A stretch of DNA of 64,000 nt from an uncultured Fluviicola sp. (GTDB taxonomy: Bacteria; Bacteroidota; Bacteroidia; Flavobacteriales; Crocinitomicaceae), in NCBI RefSeq assembly GCF_946478805.1, contig NZ_CAMLDC010000019.1:32304-96303 (forward strand). Direction: 5' to 3'. The notes beneath the pieces are model-generated. The model saw only the letters and a program-made list of their open reading frames with translations, ran no database searches and was not told where the DNA came from. The translations under genes and the position numbers were made by a program. Below, piece after piece: positions 17,354-26,393 of the stretch (positions are counted from its first letter, which is position 1; each line of letters opens with the position of its first letter).

Positions 17354-18010
17354 ATGAAAGCAAAAATTTTACTACCGATAATCCTTGTGATTGTTAGCTT
17401 TTCAGCGAAAGCACAAGTTGGTCTGATGATCGGACCAGGATTGAATTACGGTTTTGGCTCCGGTCAGTTATTCAAGACATTGAACCTGGGTGTTGAAATC
17501 CCGAGGGACGAAAACGCATCCATCATTATCCGCGCATATGCAAGTTTGAAAAACAGTAAAATGGATTCGACATTTGCTGAGGCAATTGAATTAGGGACAA
17601 GTCCTTCCGTTTTGATGGTGAATGTGAAAAACGGTGTGACTCAATTCGGGATACAGGGAGGAACGAGAAGATACTTTATAGGTTCCAATTTTGATTATGG
17701 ATTTGGATTATACGGAGGAACTGTATTCGATTTTTCTCTTTATAAATTATCGACTAAAGTAGTTTCTCCGATAGATGTAAATGCTTACCGTTTGCAAACG
17801 TCTAATAGCGGGAGCGTGTTCTTATTAAGCTTCGGTCTCCAGGGAGGTGTCAAAAAACAATTCTCATTCGGAACCTTGTTTACAGATCTCTCATTATCAT
17901 ACGCCATCGTTGCAGCAGGTTCTTCGAAACTTTCAGGAAATGCGAGTACCCAGGTTTCGGTGCTTAATTTCGGATTTACAATCGGGTATCGGAAAGACCT
18001 GTTCTTCTGA
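17354..18010 (+). CDS. Outer-membrane beta-barrel protein
   Basis: A 218-residue protein with a signal peptide (ending SAKAQ), then glycine- and aromatic-rich strands (IGPGLNYGFGSG, FGIQGGTRRYFIG, FDYGFGLYGGTVFDF, FGFTIGYRKDLFF). The terminal phenylalanines fit barrel insertion by BAM. No specific family is recognised. It is seven nt downstream of tag and may be read through from it, although the functions look unrelated. Confidence 0.7.
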   Translation: MKAKILLPIILVIVSFSAKAQVGLMIGPGLNYGFGSGQLFKTLNLGVEIPRDENASIIIRAYASLKNSKMDSTFAEAIELGTSPSVLMVNVKNGVTQFGIQGGTRRYFIGSNFDYGFGLYGGTVFDFSLYKLSTKVVSPIDVNAYRLQTSNSGSVFLLSFGLQGGVKKQFSFGTLFTDLSLSYAIVAAGSSKLSGNASTQVSVLNFGFTIGYRKDLFF

Positions 18011-18011
18011 T

Positions 18012-18122
18012 AAATTCAAAGAATTCATCAGAAAGTTCAAAAGTTAAATGGTTCAAAGGTTAAAATTGGATACGCGATATTTGTATTTGAACTTTTCAAC
18101 ATTTTGAACAGTTTTGGACTTT
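18012..18122. repeat. Inverted pair of GTTCAAA-type short repeats (family C, copy 1)
   Basis: The left arm contains AAGTTCAAAAGTTAAATGG and TTCAAAGGTT. The right arm contains the inverted forms TTTGAACTTTTCAACATTTT and GAACAGTTTTGGACTTTG. It fills the gap between two convergent genes. A second copy lies at 58853. Confidence 0.65.
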
Positions 18123-18124
18123 GT

Positions 18125-19015
18125 CTAAAACGGCCACCAGCCTTTCTTTTTCGTACTTAATTGTTTTTCAAAGTCGGAAATAAACTCACCGTAGGTGTTA
18201 TATCGTTTGTTCATTCCTTTTTGGAGTGCGTTTTTTTGTTCTTCCACACTCAATTTATTGGGCGGAACGGTGAATTGATGCTTGCCGGATAGTTTCTGCA
18301 GGACTTCACTGAATGCTTTATACCTGGAATCGAGATTAGGCAATGGATAAGTCAGTTGCAAATTGGTAGTGATACTCGGATTCGGATCGATTAACGGCAT
18401 TCTCCCTTGAAGACAGGTCCAGCAACTTACTCCGAGAGCAAAGTAATCCGTCCGGGCATCAACCAGGTCCAAATGGTTCAATAACAATTCCGGAGCTGCA
18501 AATCCCAATGGAAAGAGTGTTTTCCGTGTTTCTGATTCTTTCTTGTTGAGTGCCAGCCCAAAATCTATGAGTGAGACCCGAACTCCTTTGGAAGAATCCA
18601 CAATGATATTTCCGGGTTTGATGTCCAGGTGATAGATCTGACTTTCATGAATATGTTCCAAAATCGGTTCTAATTGCTCCAGCACTTCAAATAGCTTTTT
18701 TGCTTTTTCCCTGGATTGGAATTGTTCCAGGTAATCTCTCAGGGTGATTCCGTTTTGAAAGGATTTGAACAGGAAAATCTCCGTATCGCTTTCGAAAAAA
18801 TCCAAAGTTTCCGGTAACCCGTCTACAATAAAGGAAAAGGCAGCCTCTTTTCTCAAACGCTCCTGTACAACCAGGTTGTCATCTGTCTTTTGGATCGTTT
18901 TGAGAATGGCTTTCACACCCGAAATTTTATTTTCGGTCAAAAAGACATGTGCAAATTTTCGTTTTTTATTACCGTCTATTTGCTCAAGAATTCTGTATTT
19001 CTCTGCAGGATTCAT
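18125..19015 (-). CDS. Serine/threonine protein kinase (Hanks type), cytosolic
   Basis: A 296-residue kinase with no membrane segment. The ATP lysine is in GVKAILK (K35), a C-helix glutamate in RLRKEAAF (E57), the catalytic loop HLDIKPGN (D131, K133, N136), DFG at 151-153 and APE at 174-176. The glycine-rich loop is poorly conserved (IDGNKKRKFAHVF), so nucleotide binding may be unusual. It overlaps the end of the receptor gene by 4 nt (ATGA), making it the last gene of the imelysin/TonB operon. A kinase in such an operon is uncommon and suggests phospho-control of, or by, the uptake system. Confidence 0.82.
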   Translation of the reverse strand: MNPAEKYRILEQIDGNKKRKFAHVFLTENKISGVKAILKTIQKTDDNLVVQERLRKEAAFSFIVDGLPETLDFFESDTEIFLFKSFQNGITLRDYLEQFQSREKAKKLFEVLEQLEPILEHIHESQIYHLDIKPGNIIVDSSKGVRVSLIDFGLALNKKESETRKTLFPLGFAAPELLLNHLDLVDARTDYFALGVSCWTCLQGRMPLIDPNPSITTNLQLTYPLPNLDSRYKAFSEVLQKLSGKHQFTVPPNKLSVEEQKNALQKGMNKRYNTYGEFISDFEKQLSTKKKGWWPF

Positions 19016-21426
19016 CGCTTTACTTCAATAGTAAACTGCAATGTACCATAAATTGTAATACCATCGGAAGGAAGAATTCCCGGACCGGGATAAGCAGTTG
19101 CTCTCCTTGTGTAGTAGGATGAATTCAATAAGTTATTTACACCGGCTTCCAATTGGAAATATTTCCTGAAAGTATACCTGGCGCTCAGGTCCATCACAAA
19201 ATAGGCTGGAATCTCTCCAATGACAGCGTCACCACTTCCTTGCTTTGAATTTGTTGCATCCGTAAATTGTGCCGAATTGTATGAACCTTGTATCTGGACC
19301 TGCCAGTTTTTAGCCCGAACCTTCAACCCGCTTTTGAACATGATGGGGCTAACGTATTCCACTTGCTTGCCAACATAGCTTTTCTCCCTGGAAGAAATGT
19401 AAGTGGCGTTGATATAGGAGAAATTCACAAATATGGAAGAACCGATCTTGGAACTGTCGATAAATGCCTTGATGAAATCGAATTCCACCAAACATTCAAC
19501 ACCGGTATTCAATGCATTCCCAATATTCGTGCGGATCTTCTTGGTTGAATTGGGTTCCGGCGCCAGCCCGATCTTATCGCCGTAAAATAAGCTGAATACA
19601 GCTAGGTCGGTGTAGAAATACTTCCCGATAAATCCTCTCCAGCCGATTTCAGTTGTGTTTCCATATTCATCCTTGATCAGTGAATCGACTACGATATTGG
19701 GATTCGCAACCCGGATGTCTGAGAAATTGACTGCCCGGTAGTTCTGGCAGAAATTGATGTAAGCATTGGAGTACTTTCCGGTCTTGAAAGATGCTCCGGC
19801 ACCTCCGAGTGGAATGGATCGGATGACCGTATTGGAATTTTCAATTCTATAGGTACTTAAGGTATCAAAAGTGAGCGGATGAATATTGTATTGATTGTAA
19901 TATCCGATAGCTGAACTTTTGATGAATTCAAACCGCAAACCGGCATTTACTGTCCAGCGGTCGCCCAGGAACCAGATATTGTCCGTGAATGCTGCAAAAT
20001 TTTCCGAAGGAAACCGGAAATCCGAGTTTTCGATATTGGAAGGGTTATTGAATTTGAATTCTGCGCGATCTCCATCGGTGGCAAGTCCTTGAAGATTGGT
20101 GGTCTGACCTCTATAGTAGCGCATACCAACCAAAAATGCGCTTTCATTCTTTTGTTTTTTTGTCAGTTTATATCGATGAAGAACGCGTGCTTCAATTCCG
20201 GTGTTTTTGAAATCGCCTGCAATCAGGTCGCGTTTTCCACCCGGATCAGCTGTATTGATCTTTCCAAGATACCCCAGGGAATACCTGCTCGAAAGCATTC
20301 CGAATGCACGAATGTTCAACACGGTCTTTTTGGAAAGCCTCGAATCGAAGTGAAGAGCAAGAATATTCCAATCCACTTTGAACCAATTCCGGTCACGAAT
20401 ACTTTGTCTCGGATTTTCTTCAAATTGCTTGTCTGTTAAACCTCCGGGTTGTTTCGCCAGGTAGCTCATCCGGGTGTATTCCATCCGAATGTGATTGTTT
20501 TCATTGATGTGATATCCGACTTGTACAAATCCTTGTTGCTGATTGAAATCGGAATTCGGTCGGTAGCCGTTCCCGGTCTTCAATTGATAATAAGCCTGGT
20601 ATTCAAAACGACCCGAAGTTCCGGAAATGCGGTTGAAAGTTCCGAAATAACCATAGTTTCCAACGGTGTTCCGGGAAGTGAATTGAAAAGGACTGGTCTG
20701 AACAGGATCCTTGATGATGAAGTTCATCAGACCTCCGAATTGGGTTCCGTACTGCAAACTGGCAGAACCGCGAATGATTTCGATTGCCTGAAGTGCTTCC
20801 AAGGGTGGAGTATAGTAACTTTCCGGATATCCGAGTGCATCTGCGGAAATATCGTACCCATTTTGGCGTGTGTTGAAATTTGCAGCTCTATTCGGACTCA
20901 AACCTCTTCCACCGACACCCATTTGAATTCCCGCACCATCACTTTCCCAAATGTTTAAACCGGGAACCTTTGCAAATAACTCTCTTGGATTGGCGCTCGA
21001 TTTGGCTCCGCCTTGGCGTTCCGTTTCAATCAGTGTATTTGTCCCGGTTGCGATCTGAACTCCTTTGATAGGAGGAATGAATCCAATATCGAAATAATGC
21101 AGGCGTTTTCCGCGAATTTCCACTTCTTCGACCGCTTCGGATGTTTGAACTTCTATAATGTGTTTGGGAGCTACTATGCCATTCAAGACATAAACCAAGG
21201 TGTCAATCTGGTCGCCGTAGATGATTAACGGACCTTTATCGCAAGGAATTTGAAATTTTCCCTGTTCGTCCGTCATGGTTTTTTTTTCACCGCATTGAAC
21301 AAAAATCCCAAATTGGGGGTTCTTCGTCTGATCGATAATTGTTCCTTCGAAGTTTTGAGACCAGGCAAAGGAAACAAGTATTGAAAACAGAAAGGAAAGG
21401 GTTATTTTTCGAGAGGTAAAATCCAT
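19012..21426 (-). CDS. TonB-dependent receptor, FecA-like
   Basis: An 804-residue outer-membrane receptor. A signal peptide ends in AWSQ and a short CarboxypepD_reg-type domain follows (about 24-95). The plug domain is at about 115-235 (NPRELFAKVPGLNIWESDG, QMGVGGRGLSPNRA, IEIIRGSASLQYGTQFGG). The barrel ends FTIEVKR. The absence of a C-terminal Phe is unusual for a barrel. The FecA-like label rests on plug sequence and on context: imelysin and HTTM genes lie directly upstream, overlapping by 25 nt. Iron or another metal chelate is the probable substrate, inferred from neighbours. Confidence 0.85.
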   Translation of the reverse strand: MDFTSRKITLSFLFSILVSFAWSQNFEGTIIDQTKNPQFGIFVQCGEKKTMTDEQGKFQIPCDKGPLIIYGDQIDTLVYVLNGIVAPKHIIEVQTSEAVEEVEIRGKRLHYFDIGFIPPIKGVQIATGTNTLIETERQGGAKSSANPRELFAKVPGLNIWESDGAGIQMGVGGRGLSPNRAANFNTRQNGYDISADALGYPESYYTPPLEALQAIEIIRGSASLQYGTQFGGLMNFIIKDPVQTSPFQFTSRNTVGNYGYFGTFNRISGTSGRFEYQAYYQLKTGNGYRPNSDFNQQQGFVQVGYHINENNHIRMEYTRMSYLAKQPGGLTDKQFEENPRQSIRDRNWFKVDWNILALHFDSRLSKKTVLNIRAFGMLSSRYSLGYLGKINTADPGGKRDLIAGDFKNTGIEARVLHRYKLTKKQKNESAFLVGMRYYRGQTTNLQGLATDGDRAEFKFNNPSNIENSDFRFPSENFAAFTDNIWFLGDRWTVNAGLRFEFIKSSAIGYYNQYNIHPLTFDTLSTYRIENSNTVIRSIPLGGAGASFKTGKYSNAYINFCQNYRAVNFSDIRVANPNIVVDSLIKDEYGNTTEIGWRGFIGKYFYTDLAVFSLFYGDKIGLAPEPNSTKKIRTNIGNALNTGVECLVEFDFIKAFIDSSKIGSSIFVNFSYINATYISSREKSYVGKQVEYVSPIMFKSGLKVRAKNWQVQIQGSYNSAQFTDATNSKQGSGDAVIGEIPAYFVMDLSARYTFRKYFQLEAGVNNLLNSSYYTRRATAYPGPGILPSDGITIYGTLQFTIEVKR

Positions 21427-22769
21427 TTTCTGTGTTTCAAATTGTATTCTTCTTTCATTAGATCAGTCTCCCTGCTCACGAAGTGCTGATTGGGTCTGCC
21501 GTTTAGAGTGACATACACGTCTGCGCTTACTCCGGGGCGCGACAAATGTACACTTTTGCTCCCGAAATGGAGTGTCGTGTCGTTGTACTTTTCACCCAGG
21601 AAATGGGCAAATTGTAAAATCATATCCGGTTGACGGGACATTTGATCAATCTGCTGCGGACTTAGGTAATCGGAATTCGTGATTTCGATTGATTTCCGGG
21701 ATGCGTGGTCTTCCACATAAAAAGTCGCATATCCTTTTTTTTCCATCAGCATCACTCTCCAGGAAAAACGAAAACCTTCCTCGTGCCAGAATAGGTTTTC
21801 AGGATACAGTAAGTAACGGAATGGGATAATCAATTGTGCGATGATAAAAATTGACAGGCAGGTAATCAAGCGCTTCGATGGGGTAATTTTCGCTTCGGTA
21901 GGACCATTTGTCCAGTGAAACCATTTTTGAAGCGGATTCAGCCATTTGTTATGGAAACTTGCGGGGAAGAAAATCAGGGTGCTGAAGATCATTACCCATG
22001 GAAACACGCCTATCGGGAACAATAACCAGGTTAAAATATGAAATACGACGACAAAAATGTAAGCGATGTTCCTGGTTCGGGACCTGGAAAGAAAGAATGG
22101 AATCGTCAGGTCGTAAAAGCACGAAAACCAGGAGAATAGGAATGCAACCCAGGAAGTTGCAAGCAGGTTTCCTACAAGTGGCAGATCACGGAATGCCTGG
22201 AGCCACATGCGTAATGGTTGTGCTTCCAAAAGCCAATCCGCATTCAATTTGGCGATTCCGGCAAAACAGTAGACAATTCCCAGTTGAAACCGAAGGATAA
22301 AGATCGGCCACTGTGGAATGGTACTTCGCTGGATCGAAGGAAAGCGTTTTGCATCGACACTGAATTGTGCCTGGGCAGGTAGCCAGATCAACAGGAATGC
22401 AATGATGCTTACGAAGTAATAATGATTGAGGTAATAACTCTTATCAAGCAATTCGACATAGGTAAATGCCAGGAAGAATAAAACCGCGGAAATGCGGTAA
22501 AATGCTCCGAGGATGATTCCCAGGCTTGCAATGATCAATACGATGAATGGAAAATACATCCAATTGCCCGGAAGCGGGCGGATCCAGTCGAAACCAAGGT
22601 AGGTGAAATGAAATGGGGAATCGATGTAGAGCTGCTTTACCCAGCCGTTGAAAATAAACCGGACAGTACTGAATAAGAACAGGGATCCGATAACGATACG
22701 GAATGCAATAAGGGGGACAATGGAAACTTCCCTGAAAAGAAAATCAGACCATCGTTTTCTAATCTCCAT
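21402..22769 (-). CDS. HTTM / vitamin K-dependent gamma-carboxylase-like membrane protein
   Basis: A 455-residue integral membrane protein. About eight hydrophobic segments lie in the first 300 residues, including IVPLIAFRIVIGSLFLFSTV, and the region with RFQLGIVYCFAGIAKLNADWL is a hallmark of the HTTM (horizontally transferred transmembrane) domain related to vitamin K gamma-carboxylase. A soluble tail of about 150 residues follows. It overlaps imelysin by 11 nt and the receptor by 25 nt, so it belongs tightly to this operon. Its chemistry in bacteria is not established. Confidence 0.8.
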   Translation of the reverse strand: MEIRKRWSDFLFREVSIVPLIAFRIVIGSLFLFSTVRFIFNGWVKQLYIDSPFHFTYLGFDWIRPLPGNWMYFPFIVLIIASLGIILGAFYRISAVLFFLAFTYVELLDKSYYLNHYYFVSIIAFLLIWLPAQAQFSVDAKRFPSIQRSTIPQWPIFILRFQLGIVYCFAGIAKLNADWLLEAQPLRMWLQAFRDLPLVGNLLATSWVAFLFSWFSCFYDLTIPFFLSRSRTRNIAYIFVVVFHILTWLLFPIGVFPWVMIFSTLIFFPASFHNKWLNPLQKWFHWTNGPTEAKITPSKRLITCLSIFIIAQLIIPFRYLLYPENLFWHEEGFRFSWRVMLMEKKGYATFYVEDHASRKSIEITNSDYLSPQQIDQMSRQPDMILQFAHFLGEKYNDTTLHFGSKSVHLSRPGVSADVYVTLNGRPNQHFVSRETDLMKEEYNLKHRKWILPLEK

Positions 22770-23820
22770 CTGTATCCTGATAAGTAATCAAGACGCCAAA
22801 AGCAGAAGCCATATCTGTTTTCATATAGATCACAGATTGTTGCTGGTATGCATAAAATTCGCTCAGGGTATTTGGAGACGAAGCCATAAGTTCTTCCAAT
22901 GTTCCGTTCCAACTGGCAGGAGTCGATAACATATAATCAAAACGGCTCGCAATCGTATTTGAAAGGGATGCTTTGTCCTCTATGGCATTCAGGTAATCAT
23001 CTAAACCTTGCCCGTTGCTTCCTGAAAGGCTTAGCCCGTAAAAAATAGCGCGCGATCCTCTAATGTTTTCAATCAACAAGGTTTTTCCAAGTCCGGATCT
23101 GCGAGCTTCCAGGTAATTCGGTTGTTGAATTCCCAAAGTATGGTTTCCGATAGGGAAGCCCAATTTGGTTGTTTTACATAATTCGAAATCCTTGCATAAG
23201 TTGTTCACCAAAAGGGCAAACGGGCTTGTAGATTCGTTACTTGTTCCATTTACAAACGTAGCTCTGTAGCCGGACCATCCCGAAACAACTGTTGAAATTT
23301 CAGTTTTCATCTTTGAAATAATATCTGAAACGTAAGTACAAGTACTCGCTGAATTCTGAAATTCTGTCAAAGAACCGGCGCGGTAAAACAAATAATCCAA
23401 TGCATCAAAACCACTTGCATCTAAATTGTTGGAACTTAGGTCGTATCCACCGGTTTGAATGTTGCTGTTGATCTGGGAAGTATCACAAGGAAAAGTGCCA
23501 AAGCTGAAAACCAGATTGGCACTCATAGCCGGTCCGAAATCAAATGCCTTCACATGTTGAAAAGAGATGTTTGCATCTATCCATGCTTGTTTTGACAAGT
23601 CCAATTTTGATTGTGTCTTGTCAGCAAGAAAATCATTCCAACTGGTTTCAAGCGAATAAATTTTTGTTTTTAAGTCCGAATAACCCGGAATAATATAGTT
23701 ATCAGCCATATTGACCATGATTGGCCCTTTGTCAAACTCGGAGTCTTCTTCTTTCTTCTTTTTACAAGCTGTAATCAGAATCAATGCTGCTAACAAAAAT
23801 GTCCACTTAGCTAATTTCAT
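22759..23820 (-). CDS. Imelysin-family lipoprotein
   Basis: A 353-residue lipoprotein with signal peptide and lipobox (LLAALILITAC, then a run of lysines). The imelysin fold is shown by SWNDFLADKTQSKLDLSKQAWIDANISF and by the repeat of a similar helical block in the second half. The GxHxxE signature of classical imelysins is altered to GFDALDYLF at about 148-156, a variant like those of other Bacteroidota members (G-x-x-A-L-D-Y-L). The family is tied to iron uptake but its mechanism is unsettled. It is second in the operon, 11 nt after the DUF4856 gene. Confidence 0.85.
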   Translation of the reverse strand: MKLAKWTFLLAALILITACKKKKEEDSEFDKGPIMVNMADNYIIPGYSDLKTKIYSLETSWNDFLADKTQSKLDLSKQAWIDANISFQHVKAFDFGPAMSANLVFSFGTFPCDTSQINSNIQTGGYDLSSNNLDASGFDALDYLFYRAGSLTEFQNSASTCTYVSDIISKMKTEISTVVSGWSGYRATFVNGTSNESTSPFALLVNNLCKDFELCKTTKLGFPIGNHTLGIQQPNYLEARRSGLGKTLLIENIRGSRAIFYGLSLSGSNGQGLDDYLNAIEDKASLSNTIASRFDYMLSTPASWNGTLEELMASSPNTLSEFYAYQQQSVIYMKTDMASAFGVLITYQDTDGD

Positions 23821-23831
23821 ACCTTGGAATT

Positions 23832-24971
23832 TTAATAGTTTTGATCAAGGGTTGCCTTGATGCTATTGATATCGTTTACAGTTAAAGTCCACAAGTTTCC
23901 ATTGAATTGTGCCAATAGGCCGTCAATTTCTGAAATACTCATCTTACGGGTTTCAATCGGTGCATAACGCAACGAATAGATGAATCCGTATGACTCAGAA
24001 AGTACATGTAAACATTTTGCCTGGTCGGTTCCATAATTAGTTACAGCCTGGTCTAAATACTTCATAGCCTGGTACGCTGCAATTTTTTCCCACATTTCAC
24101 GAATTGCTACAATTGCCGCATCACGATCCGCAAGTACCTTGTTTGAGATTGCTGCACGACCTTTCAGGAAGTTCCCCATCATTACCTGGTTCGAGTTCAG
24201 TGCTGTATTCTGTGAATTACAATATTTACCCCAGAATGCAAAGGCAGTAGCAGTTGGGAAGTTTGTCGGAACTGCAAAGTAACCGAAAGCTTCATCCCAG
24301 TAATGTTCTAAAGTTGTGTACGGTTTTCCGGTAACCGGAGTTGTATTGTCCGCATTCATATTAGTTGAACCTAAATAAACATTCAAGGCCTGGTACATGA
24401 ATACAGAACCCATAACTGATTTCTCAATCATTTCCGATTTGTCGAAACCATTCGCATTGAAAAGATAGGTGGATGTTCCTGAAGTAAGTGTTCCTGCCTG
24501 ACCGTTGGTTGCAGGAGTCATATAAGAATTACTTGCAGCAGCGATATCTGTAAAATGAGCCAGAACCATTGCTGTATCCAGGCTAAAACATTTGTCCTGA
24601 AGGTTTCTTGTCGAAGTGAAAGAGAAATTCCCGTTTCCGTTTCCGTTCACATTTGCAAACATGTCCTTTAAAGCCTGTGCCGAAATAACCTGGGTGGTTC
24701 CAAGGTCTGTATATTGGATCATTTCGATCAATTGATTGATACGGTCTGTTTGACCGGCGTAATCAACCGTAGATTCGCTGTTGCTATTCGTAAATGTATA
24801 AGTTGTAGGAACAGTATACGTTTCGGTTTGAGTATAAGTACAACTTCCATCGTCTTTTTTGGCTTTGGAGTTATAATTCACCGCTGTTGGATCAGTACAT
24901 CCTTTTTTCTTACAGGAAATCATGGTAGTGAATAGGGTGCTGATAGCAAAGAGGTAGAAGAGATTCTTCAT
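23832..24971 (-). CDS. DUF4856-domain lipoprotein
   Basis: A 379-residue lipoprotein (MKNLFYLFAISTLFTTMISC then KKKG). An N-terminal CTDPTAVNYNSKAKKDDGSC segment is a short cysteine-bounded module seen in many Bacteroidota secreted proteins. The rest, from TYTFTNSNSESTVDYAGQTDRI, is the helical DUF4856 domain that commonly accompanies imelysins. It is the first gene of the five-gene operon, behind a good promoter and a palindrome. Confidence 0.8.
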   Translation of the reverse strand: MKNLFYLFAISTLFTTMISCKKKGCTDPTAVNYNSKAKKDDGSCTYTQTETYTVPTTYTFTNSNSESTVDYAGQTDRINQLIEMIQYTDLGTTQVISAQALKDMFANVNGNGNGNFSFTSTRNLQDKCFSLDTAMVLAHFTDIAAASNSYMTPATNGQAGTLTSGTSTYLFNANGFDKSEMIEKSVMGSVFMYQALNVYLGSTNMNADNTTPVTGKPYTTLEHYWDEAFGYFAVPTNFPTATAFAFWGKYCNSQNTALNSNQVMMGNFLKGRAAISNKVLADRDAAIVAIREMWEKIAAYQAMKYLDQAVTNYGTDQAKCLHVLSESYGFIYSLRYAPIETRKMSISEIDGLLAQFNGNLWTLTVNDINSIKATLDQNY

Positions 24972-24999
24972 AAATCAAACTTGTTTTTTAATTTGATTG

Positions 25000-25030
25000 C
25001 AAAGTTAGTTTTAGGCTATCCTGACGACAA
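25000..25030 (-). promoter_or_regulatory. Promoter of the DUF4856-imelysin operon (TTG-N20-TAACTTTG)
   Basis: On the minus strand TTG (25028-25030) is followed after 20 nt by TAACTTTG (25000-25007), a close match to the Bacteroidota promoter consensus. The ATG is 28 nt further on. Confidence 0.6.
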
Positions 25031-25048
25031 TACCTTAAAAAAGGTATT
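25029..25048. promoter_or_regulatory. 20-nt palindrome overlapping the operon's -33 region, candidate operator
   Basis: AATACCTT and AAGGTATT are perfect 8-bp arms around AAAA. The palindrome touches the -33 element of the minus-strand operon and ends 8 nt before the ATG of the divergent kinase gene. It does not resemble the E. coli Fur box. Confidence 0.45.
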
Positions 25049-25056
25049 TTTGATTT

Positions 25057-25863
25057 ATGGATGCCAAATACATAATTGCTGATTCCGGTGGTTCATCTAC
25101 CAGCTGGGGAATCGTCCTTACAACTAATGAAGTGGTGTACATTCAAACGGGCAGTTTGCATCCGAAGTATGCGCTATCGGCGAATTATCCGCTGGAAGAA
25201 CTGAAGGATCAATTCAAGGAACTGAATGTGCCACTTTATTTTTACGGTGCTGGTTGTTCTAGTGAAACCGTTCAAGGGGAAATGAGTACATTTCTATTGC
25301 AGCTAGGATTTTCTGAAGTAACTGTTTACCCGGATACATTGGCCGCCTGCAAAGCGCTTTATGGAAAGAATGCCGGGTGGGTTGCCATATTGGGTACAGG
25401 TTCTGTTTTGGTCCAATACGATGGTTCGAACATAATCAATAGAATTGGCGGATACGGTTCGTTGATCGGAGATGAAGGAAGCGGATTTTATTTCGGTAAA
25501 CTACTCATTCAATACCTGCTGAGAAATGAACAATGGAAAGAAGAGTGGATCCCGGTTTTTGAATCGCGTGCATCGATTCTTTCAAAATTGGCAAGTACTG
25601 AAGCTCAACAATGGATTTCCGGTTTGGGTGAGAAAACAGCCGCAATGGATTTCAGATTCCTGCATGAAGAAAATGCGAGGCTCTTTGCCGAATTGTATTG
25701 CAGTTCTGTTCCCGGATTGAAGCAGCTTTCATTTATCGGTTCATATGGTTACAGCCAAAAAAAGGTATTCACCGAAGTGTTTCAACAGATTGGTATCCAG
25801 ATAGAAAACGGATTTTCCAGCCCTATCAAGGGTTTGGTGAACTATTATCGAACGAACGAATAA
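25057..25863 (+). CDS. BadF/BadG/BcrA/BcrD-type sugar kinase (N-acetylglucosamine kinase-like)
   Basis: A 268-residue ASKHA-fold kinase. The phosphate-1 motif DSGGSSTSWGI is at the N-terminus (9-19), a phosphate-2-like GTGSVLVQYD lies at about 112-121, and IGGYGSLIGDEGSGFYFGK (about 130-148) is the signature of the BadF/N-acetylglucosamine kinase group. The size matches Bacteroidota homologues that probably phosphorylate amino sugars recovered from cell wall. It is transcribed divergently from the imelysin operon. The precise sugar is not determinable. Confidence 0.78.
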   Translation: MDAKYIIADSGGSSTSWGIVLTTNEVVYIQTGSLHPKYALSANYPLEELKDQFKELNVPLYFYGAGCSSETVQGEMSTFLLQLGFSEVTVYPDTLAACKALYGKNAGWVAILGTGSVLVQYDGSNIINRIGGYGSLIGDEGSGFYFGKLLIQYLLRNEQWKEEWIPVFESRASILSKLASTEAQQWISGLGEKTAAMDFRFLHEENARLFAELYCSSVPGLKQLSFIGSYGYSQKKVFTEVFQQIGIQIENGFSSPIKGLVNYYRTNE

Positions 25864-25987
25864 TTAAGTTGAAACTAGCTTTTGGTGATTGATACAGAGG
25901 AGTTTAGTCGAAAATATTAAATCTTTCGTAGAAAAGTGCCTTGTCGTTTGGAAAATAATTCACAACTTGCAGGAGCGAAAGTGAGAA

Positions 25988-26386
25988 ATGGACACATTAT
26001 TAATTCAGGCAACTGCTCAAACCCCCTTGGTAAATTTGAATCCTGATACAGGAATCATGGAAATTAGAGGTCGTTCGATTCCGGATGATCCCGAAGCTTT
26101 TTGGGGTTCGGTCTTAACTTGGTTTGATGATTACATGGCGAACCCTATTGAAGAGACGCTTGTAAGAATCGACTTGGAATATTTTAATATTACTTCATCA
26201 AAGCGTATCTTGTTTTTGCTGTACAAATTGAACGAACTGGTTGATTCCGGAAAGAAAGCAAAAGTGGAATGGTACTACAGACAATCCGACGAGGACATGT
26301 ACGAGGTAGGTCAGGATTACGCTTTCATGGTTCATGTCCCATTTGATTTCCGTGAGTATACGGACAACGATTTGGTGGTCGCTTAA
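25988..26386 (+). CDS. SiaC-family regulatory phosphoprotein (DUF1987)
   Basis: A 132-residue cytosolic protein. The motif YFNITSSKRILFLLYKLNEL contains the Ser/Thr site that in Pseudomonas SiaC is phosphorylated by SiaB and dephosphorylated by SiaA to control the diguanylate cyclase SiaD. LNPDTGIMEIRGRSIPDDP is the typical family opening. No SiaB kinase, SiaA phosphatase or GGDEF gene is next to it, so its partners must be elsewhere. Unusually for this window, a purine-rich Shine-Dalgarno-like AGGAG lies about 15 nt before the ATG. Confidence 0.85.
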   Translation: MDTLLIQATAQTPLVNLNPDTGIMEIRGRSIPDDPEAFWGSVLTWFDDYMANPIEETLVRIDLEYFNITSSKRILFLLYKLNELVDSGKKAKVEWYYRQSDEDMYEVGQDYAFMVHVPFDFREYTDNDLVVA

Positions 26387-26393
26387 AATCCTT

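Noticed and set aside
25045..25052. TATTTTTG as promoter box for the BadF-type kinase gene
   Set aside because: It is 4 nt from the ATG, would give a leaderless transcript, and has no -33 element at usable distance.
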